DNA of 64,000 nt, from the NCBI GenBank assembly GCA_029213045.1, contig JARGPN010000009.1, forward strand, positions 372,001 to 436,000, read 5' to 3'. Origin of the DNA: Alcanivoracaceae bacterium (lineage in GTDB: Bacteria; Pseudomonadota; Gammaproteobacteria; Pseudomonadales; Alcanivoracaceae). The notes beneath the pieces are model-generated. The model worked only from the letters and a program-made list of their open reading frames with translations. It was not told where the DNA came from and did no database searches. The position numbers were made by a program, and so were the translations under genes. This document shows, in pieces, positions 9,925 through 19,300 of the stretch. Each line of letters opens with the position of its first letter. Positions within the stretch are counted from its first letter, which is position 1.

Positions 9925-10335
9925 TTATGCGCTGGCAGCAGCGTCCTTCATGGTCGTCGCTAGCAGCACATAGGCTTCCGTCCACGACTGCTTTAGATCA
10001 GCCGTAAACGCATCTCCAAGCCCCTGTTCTAACGTCCACAGCAACGCGCCAGCCACCGTGTCATAGTCAGCGTCTTTTACGCCATATCCAGCGTGGCGAA
10101 TGCCCAACTGCTGGACTGCCGGCACAATCGTATCTAGGCGCGACAAGCCCTTCACTGCGACGCCAATCATCGACATTAATTTCTTTCCCTGTTCTTGCAT
10201 ATCGCCTTTGAACAGGGATTCCAAAGAAGGATCCGTAGAAAACAGCTTTTCATAAAACAGAGCTGCTGCTTGATCAGAGATTCCTTCTACCGCCACCCAA
10301 CTTTCTTGTACTGCCGCAATTTGTTCCGCCTTCAT
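9925..10335 (-). CDS. Single-domain bacterial globin
   Basis: MKAEQIAAVQESWVAV..., IRHAGYGV proximal His region; in-frame alternative start at 10347. Confidence 0.85.
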   Translation of the reverse strand: MKAEQIAAVQESWVAVEGISDQAAALFYEKLFSTDPSLESLFKGDMQEQGKKLMSMIGVAVKGLSRLDTIVPAVQQLGIRHAGYGVKDADYDTVAGALLWTLEQGLGDAFTADLKQSWTEAYVLLATTMKDAAASA

Positions 10336-10422
10336 ACACCCCTCCAAAACCTGCTAGATAGAATTGCTAGATAAACCTGACATCACAACTCGCAACTCAA
10401 CGTTGATAAGAATAAACATTCG

Positions 10423-10998
10423 TTAAAGCGGCACACGAATCACCACGCCACCCATCACATCACCCATTTCAAAATCCGTACGCGGCGAATCTTTATGCGC
10501 GTTGTGACAGGCAATACAAGGTGTCGCCACCGCGACATCTGGATATACCGCAGTGTAATACGTCACACCACCGAGATCTTCTTCGCCGTAGAAGTTTTTC
10601 CCAGGGTTATCGACGATGAATTGCAAACCTTCCTTTTCCAGCGGAGTCTTTGGCGCATTCTGTGGATTGATGGGCCAAATGCTCTGCAAAGAATAGGCAA
10701 AATCAGTGGTCATATCGGCAACGGCTTCGGCGCCAAAGCGAAACATTTGCGCAGGTAACGGCGCTCCGTTATCCAAATCTTCCCAGTATTCATGGGGCTT
10801 GATTGCATCCGCACCTTGAGGCCCTAAACGTTTAATAATGAGCTTGGTGTAATTGGTTCTATCCGCTTTCATTACAGCGAATAAAGAATCCGTATATTTC
10901 TGTGGGCTAATTCCAGTGGTGGCCGCCTGCTCATCGCCACAGGCGCTGAGAAGCATACTACTGGCTACTACTACCCCAATCATTGCTGCTTTTTTCAT
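10423..10998 (-). CDS. DUF3365 (Tll0287-like) c-type heme lipoprotein
   Basis: Signal/lipobox LLSAC; CIACHNAHKDSP heme site; IWPINPQNAP and MGGVVIRVPL typical of the family. Confidence 0.85.
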   Translation of the reverse strand: MKKAAMIGVVVASSMLLSACGDEQAATTGISPQKYTDSLFAVMKADRTNYTKLIIKRLGPQGADAIKPHEYWEDLDNGAPLPAQMFRFGAEAVADMTTDFAYSLQSIWPINPQNAPKTPLEKEGLQFIVDNPGKNFYGEEDLGGVTYYTAVYPDVAVATPCIACHNAHKDSPRTDFEMGDVMGGVVIRVPL

Positions 10999-11018
10999 GG
11001 TGCCTTCCTCCTAGAAAA

Positions 11019-12401
11019 TTAATCGTAAATACTTTCGCGCTTGCCCCGCTTTTCATCGCGTTCAACCGCCATATCGATGGATTCGATATGAACACTTGGA
11101 TCGCCGGGGAAGTTATGCTCAACCAAAACAGGGTCCGCCAACGCATCGATGGAAAACCCTAAACCGTGGCAATTCATGCACACTGAACGAATCATCTTTT
11201 CGTTCGGCCTAAGATTCGCGTTTTGATTGTGATCAACAAATATTCTTCCCTTCGAACCCGAGCCTTTTCGAGTTGCCGGCATATGGCACGTGGCACAGCT
11301 CACACCCGTTCCCGGTGCTGCCTCACCCTTTAACTCTTTACGCCAAAGCGTGTAATGAGGAGAGCGAAGATATTCATTGCTGTGCTCGTCGTTGTGACAA
11401 CCTATGCATTTGTCGACGGCGGCTTTGCGTGTATCGAAGTCATGTGATGTGTGACAAGTGTTACAAGTAAGTTCTTGATGTGATTTTTCAACATGAATAT
11501 TCAACTCACTTTGAGCGGGAGTCATGGGCGACAGACCCTGTGCTAAGCGCATACCATGCTTGCCCTGCAAAAAAGTAGACACTTCATTTTCGTGGCAACT
11601 TTCACATACCGTGTGCTCTGGCTTTTCCTTCCACGACGCTTCGTTGCCGTGACAATCCTTGCATTCAATTGCGGCGGCCGCATGCGAGCTATGCGCCCAG
11701 TTCTCGGGAATAGGCTGCTTTATAACGGGCGCACGACTTAAAATCTGTTCGGCGGTTAATCGTTCAGCTAATCCAGACTTGTCGAAGTAACGCGCACTGA
11801 AGTTGCGTAATGGTCGTACTGGCTCAGATAACGTTTTAGGCTCGTCCGCATGTGCCAGCAGAAAATCTTCGTACAGCGCTCGGTTATCATGGAAATTATG
11901 GCACCCCGCGGATTGGCAAGTATTAAACTCCATGCCCTGATGGCTCGGGCGATCCTCTCCAATGTCCGTATGACAGTGCACGCACACGTTGATGGGCTGA
12001 CTCACGCCCATGGTGGTAATGAGCTCTGGTCGATGCTCAACGTGACACGCCACACATTGACGCGCATCCAGGTGGTTGAGCAGCTCTGCGTTTCTCGGGT
12101 TAGTGAACTTGGAACGCGGATGAGAATCCTGCGCATCATCAAGTTCATCCCCATGACAGTTCATACACGCGTCTTGCAGGACGACTTCCGAATTAAATCC
12201 GTCGGCATGACACACCGTGCATTGCATCTCAATTTGATGGTGTCCATGGGTGGTCTGTCCTGGCAGAAACAAGGCTTTCTGCTCAGATATAAACAGCTCA
12301 GTTCCCAAATACACACCGCCTCCTACTGTTAATAACACCCACAGCATCCACCACTTAGCACTGCCCTTAAGCAATCCTTGGCCATCTTTAGATGCCGTCA
12401 T
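11019..12401 (-). CDS. Membrane-anchored multiheme cytochrome c (10 CxxCH plus one CX4CH)
   Basis: Counted sites: CTVCH, CMNCH, CVACH, CVHCH, CQSAGCH, CKDCH, CESCH, CNTCH, CIGCH, CATCH, CMNCH; one N-terminal TM. Confidence 0.93.
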   Translation of the reverse strand: MTASKDGQGLLKGSAKWWMLWVLLTVGGGVYLGTELFISEQKALFLPGQTTHGHHQIEMQCTVCHADGFNSEVVLQDACMNCHGDELDDAQDSHPRSKFTNPRNAELLNHLDARQCVACHVEHRPELITTMGVSQPINVCVHCHTDIGEDRPSHQGMEFNTCQSAGCHNFHDNRALYEDFLLAHADEPKTLSEPVRPLRNFSARYFDKSGLAERLTAEQILSRAPVIKQPIPENWAHSSHAAAAIECKDCHGNEASWKEKPEHTVCESCHENEVSTFLQGKHGMRLAQGLSPMTPAQSELNIHVEKSHQELTCNTCHTSHDFDTRKAAVDKCIGCHNDEHSNEYLRSPHYTLWRKELKGEAAPGTGVSCATCHMPATRKGSGSKGRIFVDHNQNANLRPNEKMIRSVCMNCHGLGFSIDALADPVLVEHNFPGDPSVHIESIDMAVERDEKRGKRESIYD

Positions 12402-12428
12402 AAATCCCCAATTCTTTTGCGATCACGT

Positions 12429-14456
12429 TCAAAAGTAGTACACAGACAAAATATGAAAACCTAACAAAACGGGTACTGGCCAAAATACGATGATGTGTAG
12501 CCACGTCATTCTCCGTCGCCAATTTGCAGGCCACCGCCCCGCAAACGTTGATTCCGCCAAAGCAAGCAATGCGACCATCCCGCCCCAGCCGAGCACCATT
12601 AAGTAGCTCGTCATTAACCAGCGATTTAAGTTTTGCCCCAAGGAAAACCCTGTGTGCCAAAGCAACAACAACACCGCACACAAGCCGACCACGCTATGCA
12701 CCATTCGCCACGAGGAAAATGCGCCTAACGAAAGAATAGGCACGCGCTTACGCAGCGAAAGAAATAGTGTTAACAGCGACGCAGACAGCAACCCGTAACC
12801 GCTAATTTGCCGCAGTAGCGAATCACGCGACCACATCTCAAACATCGATTGATCTGCGATGGCGGTTGCCACAGAAGGCATTGGCTGTAAAAAAGATAGG
12901 CCCATAAAAAGCGCAGTTAGCATTCCCACAACGCCTAGCACCTTTGCTCCGGGGACCTGCCGCTTTGCCTCGGTGGGGGCACCACAAAGGTTATCCAATA
13001 GCGCATCACAACCGCCACACACCGTTCCCGCGCCTGTTACCTTTTGGATATGATCTTTTCGCTCAGCCGCATCATGTAAAGCAAAACGCTGAAGGACCGT
13101 TGACATCTCGCCGCGTGAAATTGATTTGCACTGACAAACAATTGCCGTGCTAGGCCAATTTTCTACGTGGTGACTATTCGATTCGGCTGACGTCTTTCCG
13201 GTGAGATAAAACCGCAGAATATGCCAAGGAAAAATACGACGATTCTCTCGAAGCAATGTCATTGCTTGTGCGCGCTCAGGCCACTCGCCTATGGACACGA
13301 CGCCTACGACCCGGCCACCGCGCATCATAATTCTGCGGTAAAGCCCCTTACTTCGATTACGAAATACTGCCGTTCGATGAATTCTAAATCTAGATTCTTC
13401 TCGAAATTCGCCGGCGCTAAACACTTCTAAAGACAATACTTTTAGCCACGTAGTATCGGCAACGGGCGCATAGGCCTCGGCGTTGCCAGCGATATGCGCG
13501 GCGGCGATGCGTGCCTGATGAAGACCAGGAGCTACGAGTCCTGATATGTGATCACCAAACTGAGCACACTCACCTACGGCGTAAATATCGGCAAGAGATG
13601 TACACATATGCTCGTCAACGCGAACACCCTGAGCAATGCGAACTCCCGCCTGATCCGCGAGTTCCCGATTAGGCGAAATACCCGTCGCAAACACGACAGA
13701 ATCGCAGTGGATCTTCTCGCCATTCGCCAGTAACACATGTTCGACTCTGTCTCGCCCCCCGATTGATTTAATCGGCGTCTGCAACAAAACGCGCACACCC
13801 TCACCTTCAAGCGCATGGTGAACAATGGACGCAGCTTCTGCGTCCAGCTGCCGATTCATTAAGCGCTCGGAGTGTTGAATCAATGTGACGTCTGTATGAA
13901 ACCGACACAGTCCACGCGCGGCCTCTATACCCAAAAGCCCGCCGCCGATCACAACGGTGTGACGACTACGCGTAGTCCGCGCCATCAACGCGTGCGCGTC
14001 CGCCATATCTCTAAATCGAAAAACACCCGCTAACTGAGTGCCAGGTAAATTTGGAATATAGGCGCGACTACCGAGAGCAAGCACTAAACGGCTAAAGCAG
14101 TGCGTTTCGCCTACGTTGTCCGATACTGTTTTAGCCGATGCATCAATGGCGATAATTTCTCGACCGACATAGTGAACAACGTCGTCGTTAATTTCTTCAG
14201 GTAGGTTAGAAAGGGAATCGAACGAGGCTGAGCCGGCAAGAAAAGAAGAAAGCTTTACGCGATCATAAGGCGCCCAGCGCTCCTTACCAAAAAGGAGAAT
14301 TGGCGTACGCACACCCAAGCGCCGCAATTGTACTAAACATTGCATGCCCGACGGACCATTGCCGACAATAACAATGGGTGACTCAGAATCATTTGGAAGC
14401 TGATTCGCGACGTCTGGCTGCTGCATTGTTGCAGTGGCTACCACGCGTGTCTCCAA
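12429..14456 (-). CDS. Fusion: NirB/NasC-like FAD-NAD(P)H oxidoreductase + BFD-like [2Fe-2S] domain + C-terminal heme-b membrane domain
   Basis: VGNGPSGMQC, VIGGGLLGIEAA, FATGISPN; CQC...CGGC four-Cys BFD set; C-terminal TM helices with His pairs VHSVVGLCAVLLLLWH and LHIIVFWPVPVLLGFH. TTG start at 14456, ATG alternative at 14426. Confidence 0.85.
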   Translation of the reverse strand: METRVVATATMQQPDVANQLPNDSESPIVIVGNGPSGMQCLVQLRRLGVRTPILLFGKERWAPYDRVKLSSFLAGSASFDSLSNLPEEINDDVVHYVGREIIAIDASAKTVSDNVGETHCFSRLVLALGSRAYIPNLPGTQLAGVFRFRDMADAHALMARTTRSRHTVVIGGGLLGIEAARGLCRFHTDVTLIQHSERLMNRQLDAEAASIVHHALEGEGVRVLLQTPIKSIGGRDRVEHVLLANGEKIHCDSVVFATGISPNRELADQAGVRIAQGVRVDEHMCTSLADIYAVGECAQFGDHISGLVAPGLHQARIAAAHIAGNAEAYAPVADTTWLKVLSLEVFSAGEFREESRFRIHRTAVFRNRSKGLYRRIMMRGGRVVGVVSIGEWPERAQAMTLLRENRRIFPWHILRFYLTGKTSAESNSHHVENWPSTAIVCQCKSISRGEMSTVLQRFALHDAAERKDHIQKVTGAGTVCGGCDALLDNLCGAPTEAKRQVPGAKVLGVVGMLTALFMGLSFLQPMPSVATAIADQSMFEMWSRDSLLRQISGYGLLSASLLTLFLSLRKRVPILSLGAFSSWRMVHSVVGLCAVLLLLWHTGFSLGQNLNRWLMTSYLMVLGWGGMVALLALAESTFAGRWPANWRRRMTWLHIIVFWPVPVLLGFHILSVYYF

Positions 14457-14516
14457 TGTACTGAAAATAGATGTACGTTATCTGGCTCGAAAACTTCCAT
14501 ATTCAGGAACAGAACA

Positions 14517-14556
14517 CGGTGCACCCAATCCTTGATACTTGAGTGCACCGTTTTTA
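14517..14556. terminator. Intergenic hairpin between porin and FAD fusion gene; weak terminator or attenuator
   Basis: CGGTGCAC...GTGCACCGttttt; the T run is on the + side. Confidence 0.4.
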
Positions 14557-15735
14557 TCAGAATGACAGTTCTGTCCACGCCCACACTTTATTTGTGTCGT
14601 CCGAGAAATCATCTGCAGAGTAATCTGCATATTTCAAGCCAACGACGTAGGGGCCAAATTTCTTCGTTGCTACGACGTCAATCTCAGACCCATAATCGGC
14701 ATCACCGTCGTCCGCACTAAAGGTGTGATATGCCGCGCCTAGGTTGACGCCTTTAACCGCTCCGCCGACAAACACTAACGTGTCCTGCAACCCTGTGATT
14801 GGCGTGACGAGAAACTTGTCAGCCCAGCCGTTAAAGGCATGCTTGGTGGCGAGCGGCGTTTGGAATCCGTACGTGCCGTCGTCAGAACCGAGCACTTCTT
14901 GTGCCACTTTCACGGTCACACCTGAAATTTTGGCACCAGCTTCGAGCAGCATGTATGAAGCATCGCTATCGCTAGGATCAAATGTTTGCTGTGCATATTC
15001 CGCGGTCAACAACATGGTGAGGCTGTCCATCGGAAATGACCCGCTATAACGCACACCGACGGTGTCACGTGAATCGTCCACGTCTTTGGTTTGCAACATG
15101 TAGCTATAGGCCGTTAACGTGCCGCCTGGTGCTTTTTTCCAGCTAGCATTGAAAAGAAAATCTTCTACGAACGCGTCAAACCCTGGCGTTATCCCGTTTA
15201 CCTTTGTCAGGTAGGCGGCGGAAACTGCAAAGCTCTCATTGCTGTAATCGAGCTTTGTCGCATCAAATGTTTGCTCATCTTGACGCCAGCCAACGTTGCC
15301 AATGAACCGCGCATTGTCATAAATAATGCGTTGGCGTCCATACGCAGCAACAAAACCTTCAAATGAATCCATACCGGTATAACGAATAAAAGATTGGTTA
15401 AGCTCAGTGACGCGCGGATCCGCAATCACTGCATATCCAGCTGTTTCCGGTCCATAATCATCTACTCCGAGCACGACGTGCGTGTCTTCAAATTCAGCGT
15501 ATGCATCGAAGCCACCTAACTTTCCAGTTTGGTACCCCAAACGCGTGCGAAGCGTAAAACCCTCCGCGTTATCATTCACGCCATCATCAACGCCTTCATA
15601 GCGCAGACGCATATTTAATTTGGGTGTGCCGCCTTTTAATGCAGTATAAAAGGCGTCATCTTCCCCCAAAGCGACATTAGCGGTAGCCAACAATGTTGGT
15701 GCAACCACGATCAGCGACAACAAGCGACCTTTCAT
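14557..15735 (-). CDS. Alginate-export-type outer-membrane porin
   Basis: Signal peptide, alternating beta-barrel pattern, LNMRLRYEGVDDG, VYGRQ-like AAYGRQRIIYDNARFIGNVGWRQDEQTFDA, terminal F. Confidence 0.8.
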   Translation of the reverse strand: MKGRLLSLIVVAPTLLATANVALGEDDAFYTALKGGTPKLNMRLRYEGVDDGVNDNAEGFTLRTRLGYQTGKLGGFDAYAEFEDTHVVLGVDDYGPETAGYAVIADPRVTELNQSFIRYTGMDSFEGFVAAYGRQRIIYDNARFIGNVGWRQDEQTFDATKLDYSNESFAVSAAYLTKVNGITPGFDAFVEDFLFNASWKKAPGGTLTAYSYMLQTKDVDDSRDTVGVRYSGSFPMDSLTMLLTAEYAQQTFDPSDSDASYMLLEAGAKISGVTVKVAQEVLGSDDGTYGFQTPLATKHAFNGWADKFLVTPITGLQDTLVFVGGAVKGVNLGAAYHTFSADDGDADYGSEIDVVATKKFGPYVVGLKYADYSADDFSDDTNKVWAWTELSF

Positions 15736-15820
15736 GTTACTTCCCTCGAATAAGTTAAAATTTAAATTACGTTAACAATTAGCAATGTCAGTCGAGGACT
15801 AAGCTCGACAAAAATACGCA

Positions 15821-16669
15821 CTATCCGTGTTTTCTTTCTTCCTTCTTATTCTTTTTTTTACTGTCAATCGGCAGTGAAATTGGCTGAACCTTTCGCTGTT
15901 TTTCATAAAGAAATTGCAAGACTCGCTGACGACAGCGGTTGAAAAGTGGATCATCTGCTAATGCAAGACGGTCACGCGGCCGGGGCAGCGGTACGTCAAG
16001 CACTTCTCCGATGGTTGCAGACGGGCCGTTAGTCATCATGACAATCCGATCCGACAACAACACTGCTTCGTCGACATCGTGCGTAATCATGATGACCGTA
16101 TTGCCCAGTTTGCGATGGATATCCATCAGAGAGTCTTGCAAGTGGGCGCGTGTCAGCGCGTCCAGCGCACCAAAAGGTTCGTCCATTAACAACACGCGTG
16201 GCTGCATTGCTAATGCTCTTGCAATACCTACACGTTGCTTCATACCGCCGGAGATTTCGTCCGGGCGCTTATCCATAGCGTGACTCATGTGCACCAACGA
16301 TAAGTTGTGCTCAATCCATTCACGCATTTCAGCTTTACTTTTTTTGCCTTTAAATACTCGCTTGACGGCAAGCTCAACATTTTCATAGGCCGTGAGCCAC
16401 GGCAGCAGAGAATGGTTTTGAAATACGACTGCCCTCTCAGGGCCCGGCTCATAAACTTCTTTTCCGTCGAGAATTGCGCCGCCTGATGTCGCCTGAAGAA
16501 GGCCAGCAACGATATTGAGAACTGTCGATTTCCCGCACCCTGAGTGCCCAATCAACGAAATAAATTCTCCCTCTCCGATCTTCAAATCCACTTCTTTAAG
16601 CGCCTCGAAACTGCCGCGAGGTGTTTCAAATGAGATGCCGACTTTGCTCAGTTCTAGAATCATTTTCAT
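15821..16669 (-). CDS. nrtD: Nitrate/nitrite ABC transporter ATP-binding protein
   Basis: Walker A GHSGCGKST, ISGGMKQRVGIARAL, MDEPFGALDALTR; adjacent to NrtA and NrtB. Confidence 0.88.
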   Translation of the reverse strand: MKMILELSKVGISFETPRGSFEALKEVDLKIGEGEFISLIGHSGCGKSTVLNIVAGLLQATSGGAILDGKEVYEPGPERAVVFQNHSLLPWLTAYENVELAVKRVFKGKKSKAEMREWIEHNLSLVHMSHAMDKRPDEISGGMKQRVGIARALAMQPRVLLMDEPFGALDALTRAHLQDSLMDIHRKLGNTVIMITHDVDEAVLLSDRIVMMTNGPSATIGEVLDVPLPRPRDRLALADDPLFNRCRQRVLQFLYEKQRKVQPISLPIDSKKKNKKEERKHG

Positions 16670-16697
16670 CGCTATTTTCCTATCGTTGATAGATGAT

Positions 16698-17699
16698 TTA
16701 TCGCTGGGCGGATTGCTTGTCCCACACCAACCAACGTTGCAAGCCGAGCATGGTTCTATCTAAAAGAAAGCCAATCAGACCAATGGTTAACACTGCCACC
16801 ATGATGCGGCCCAAAGACTGGGAACTACCGTTCTGAAATTCGTCCCAGACAAATTTTCCAAGCCCAGGGTTTTGCGCCAGCATTTCCGCCGCGATGAGCA
16901 CCATCCATGCAATACCTAGAGATAAACGTAATCCGGTAAAAATCATCGGCAACGCAGAAGGAATAACAATTTTCCGGACGTGTTCGGCCCAACCTAAACG
17001 TAGAACGCGCGACACATTGACCAGATCTTGGCTGACTGACGTCACACCGACAGAAGTGTTAATGAGTGTCGGCCAAAGACTGCACAGGGAAACGGTAATC
17101 ATCGAAACAACGAATGATTTCGCCACCATCGGATCGTCGCTTACGTACACCGCGCTCACCACCATTGTGACAAGAGGCAGCCACGCCAGTGGCGAAACAG
17201 GCTTAAAGAGTTGGATCAAAGGATTGGTCGCTGCGTGCACGCTAGTGCTTAGACCAATCACAATACCAAGAGGTATGGCGATGACTGAAGCAACCAGAAA
17301 CCCACACATCACAGTAATCAAACTAGTAATAATTTGATCAAAAAACGTGGGGCTGCCGGTATAATCACGGCGCACAGGAACATAGTCAGGATCCGCGGCA
17401 ACTCGGTCTTCGATGCGAACTTCCTGGCGCTGATAGAATGCCTTTTCTTTAGCTCGACCCGCTTTATGTTCCGCATACAGGGTGCTGACTTGTTGCGACA
17501 CATCGCTCGGCCCAGGAAATTTTCCTAAGGACGTATCAATACGTTGCGCAGCGATGTGCCAAAGAAAAATAAATGTCAGCAATCCCAACACTGGCAAGCC
17601 AATCTGCCTTAATAGCTGCGCAACTTGAGCTCGACTTGCTTCGCCTTTTACGACGCTCAGATAAGGCTCTATCCAGCCCGGCATTGTGATTGATGACAT
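16698..17699 (-). CDS. nrtB: Nitrate ABC transporter permease
   Basis: BPD permease EAA-like region; family context SVGVTSVSQDLVNVSRVLRLG. Confidence 0.88.
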   Translation of the reverse strand: MSSITMPGWIEPYLSVVKGEASRAQVAQLLRQIGLPVLGLLTFIFLWHIAAQRIDTSLGKFPGPSDVSQQVSTLYAEHKAGRAKEKAFYQRQEVRIEDRVAADPDYVPVRRDYTGSPTFFDQIITSLITVMCGFLVASVIAIPLGIVIGLSTSVHAATNPLIQLFKPVSPLAWLPLVTMVVSAVYVSDDPMVAKSFVVSMITVSLCSLWPTLINTSVGVTSVSQDLVNVSRVLRLGWAEHVRKIVIPSALPMIFTGLRLSLGIAWMVLIAAEMLAQNPGLGKFVWDEFQNGSSQSLGRIMVAVLTIGLIGFLLDRTMLGLQRWLVWDKQSAQR

Positions 17700-17751
17700 T
17701 TCCTCACTCCTTCATTTATGCAATCGACTTTTCGGATTCAATGAATCCCTG

Positions 17752-19128
17752 TTACATTTTGTCTTTCGCTTTCAAGCCGATTTTTAAGCTTTCTAGGTAG
17801 GCATTGGGGGTGCGTCCGTTGTATTCGACGCCGTCAATAAACTCTTTCTGAGGTGGTCGAAAGCCGTCTTCCGACGCGAAGTCTGGAAAGTCCGCAGCTT
17901 TTACTTTTCCTTCGGCAATAAGTTCTTTTGCAGCAATAGCGTAGATATCTGGGCGATAGACTTTCTTAGCCGTTTCGGTGTACCAGCTATCAGGCTTAGT
18001 ATCGGAAATTTGCCCCCAACGACGCATCTGTGTGAGATACCAAATTGCGTCCGAGTAATAAGGGAACGTTGCGTTGTAGCGGAAGAAAACGTTGAAATCA
18101 GGGACTGAGCGCTTATCGCCTTTTTCGTACTCAAACGTGCCCGTCATACTGTTAGCGATAACTTCAGCATCGGCGCCGACATAGTTAGGCTTGGCAAGAA
18201 TTTTTACCGCTTCAGGTCGATTCGCATTGTTATTTTCGTCTAACCACTGCGCTGCGCGAATCATCGCCTTAACCACGCGAATATGCGTATTGGGATATTT
18301 ATCCGCCCACTCTTTGCTTACACCAAACACTTTTTCAGGGTTGTTTTTCCAGATTTCATAATCGGTAATGACTGGAACACCAATACCTTTGAAAACCGCC
18401 TGCTGATTCCATGGTTCGCCCACGCAATAGCCATAAATCGTTCCGGCTTCCATGGTCGCGGGCATTTGCGGTGGCGGCGTAACAGAGAGCAACACATCTG
18501 CTTTTAACTGTCCTGAGGTGTCACCCTTAGCCGGCGCGTAGTAGCCAGGATGAATGCCTCCGGCGGCTAGCCAATAACGTAATTCATAGTTGTGTGTTGA
18601 AACAGGAAAGACCATACCGAGGTTAAATGGCTTACCTTCCGCACGGTATTTTTCAACAACAGGCTTTAACGCATCCGCCTTGATAGGATGAACAGGCTTG
18701 CCGTCTTTCATCGGCACATGCTTCTTCATTTCGTCCCACACTGCGTTGGAAACAGTAATACCGTTACCGTTAAGGTCCATGCTAAATGCGGTAATAATGT
18801 GTGCTTGTGTTCCGAAGCCGATGGTCGCACCCAATGGCTGCCCTGCTAACATATGTGCGCCATCCAATTGTCCGTCGATCACGCGATCTAGCAAAACCTT
18901 CCAATTCGCCTGCGCTTCCAAGGTCACATAGAGGCCTTCGTCTTCGAAAAATCCTTTTTCATAGGCGATCGCCAACGGCGCCATATCGGTGAGCTTAATA
19001 AAGCCAAATTTCAGCTCTTCTTTCTCCGGATAGCCAACCTCCGCCACCGATAAAGAAGTGATTGTTAGTGCGCAAATTGCAGCACAGGCTTTTGCTGCGG
19101 TGCGTAACTTTCCCCAAGACATTCGCAT
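17752..19128 (-). CDS. nrtA: Nitrate ABC transporter substrate-binding protein (CmpA/NrtA)
   Basis: [28 protein letters not shown]...[21 protein letters not shown]; start reassigned from 19182 to ATG 19128 with upstream GGAG. Confidence 0.9.
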   Translation of the reverse strand: MRMSWGKLRTAAKACAAICALTITSLSVAEVGYPEKEELKFGFIKLTDMAPLAIAYEKGFFEDEGLYVTLEAQANWKVLLDRVIDGQLDGAHMLAGQPLGATIGFGTQAHIITAFSMDLNGNGITVSNAVWDEMKKHVPMKDGKPVHPIKADALKPVVEKYRAEGKPFNLGMVFPVSTHNYELRYWLAAGGIHPGYYAPAKGDTSGQLKADVLLSVTPPPQMPATMEAGTIYGYCVGEPWNQQAVFKGIGVPVITDYEIWKNNPEKVFGVSKEWADKYPNTHIRVVKAMIRAAQWLDENNNANRPEAVKILAKPNYVGADAEVIANSMTGTFEYEKGDKRSVPDFNVFFRYNATFPYYSDAIWYLTQMRRWGQISDTKPDSWYTETAKKVYRPDIYAIAAKELIAEGKVKAADFPDFASEDGFRPPQKEFIDGVEYNGRTPNAYLESLKIGLKAKDKM

Positions 19129-19182
19129 AACTTTTCTCCGTTTACCGCGCTTAGCGGGCTTATAGCCATTTTCTTTAGGCAT

Positions 19183-19237
19183 AAAAAAAGGCGCTCAGGA
19201 GGACAGACAGTTAGCTATCTGTTTCCCGAGCGCCTTT
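19183..19237 (-). terminator. Leader terminator upstream of nrtA
   Basis: RNA AAAGGCGCUC...GAGCGCCUUUUUUU; 5' arm overlaps hexaloop hairpin P2. Confidence 0.85.
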
Positions 19238-19272
19238 GCTCGATTCAAATTGTTGCGGCCGCCGTTGGCCGC
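19227..19272 (-). promoter_or_regulatory. ANTAR-target antiterminator RNA (two hexaloop hairpins)
   Basis: P1 GCGGCC-AACGGC-GGCCGC (19272-19255); 12-nt linker; P2 CGAGC-AAAGGC-GCUCG (19242-19227); both loops have A1 and G4. Confidence 0.88.
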
Positions 19273-19300
19273 GAATTAATCGTATTCCTAGAAGTTAGAT

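Noticed and set aside
11850-12332. 160-aa + strand ORF opposite the multiheme cytochrome
   Set aside because: Antisense artefact of repeated CxxCH codons.
16894-17337. 147-aa + strand ORF inside nrtB
   Set aside because: Antisense to a well-supported permease gene.
19129-19182. N-terminal extension [18 protein letters not shown] of NrtA, or a leader peptide
   Set aside because: Its ATG abuts the terminator U run without an RBS; a good GGAG-spaced ATG and signal peptide occur at 19128.
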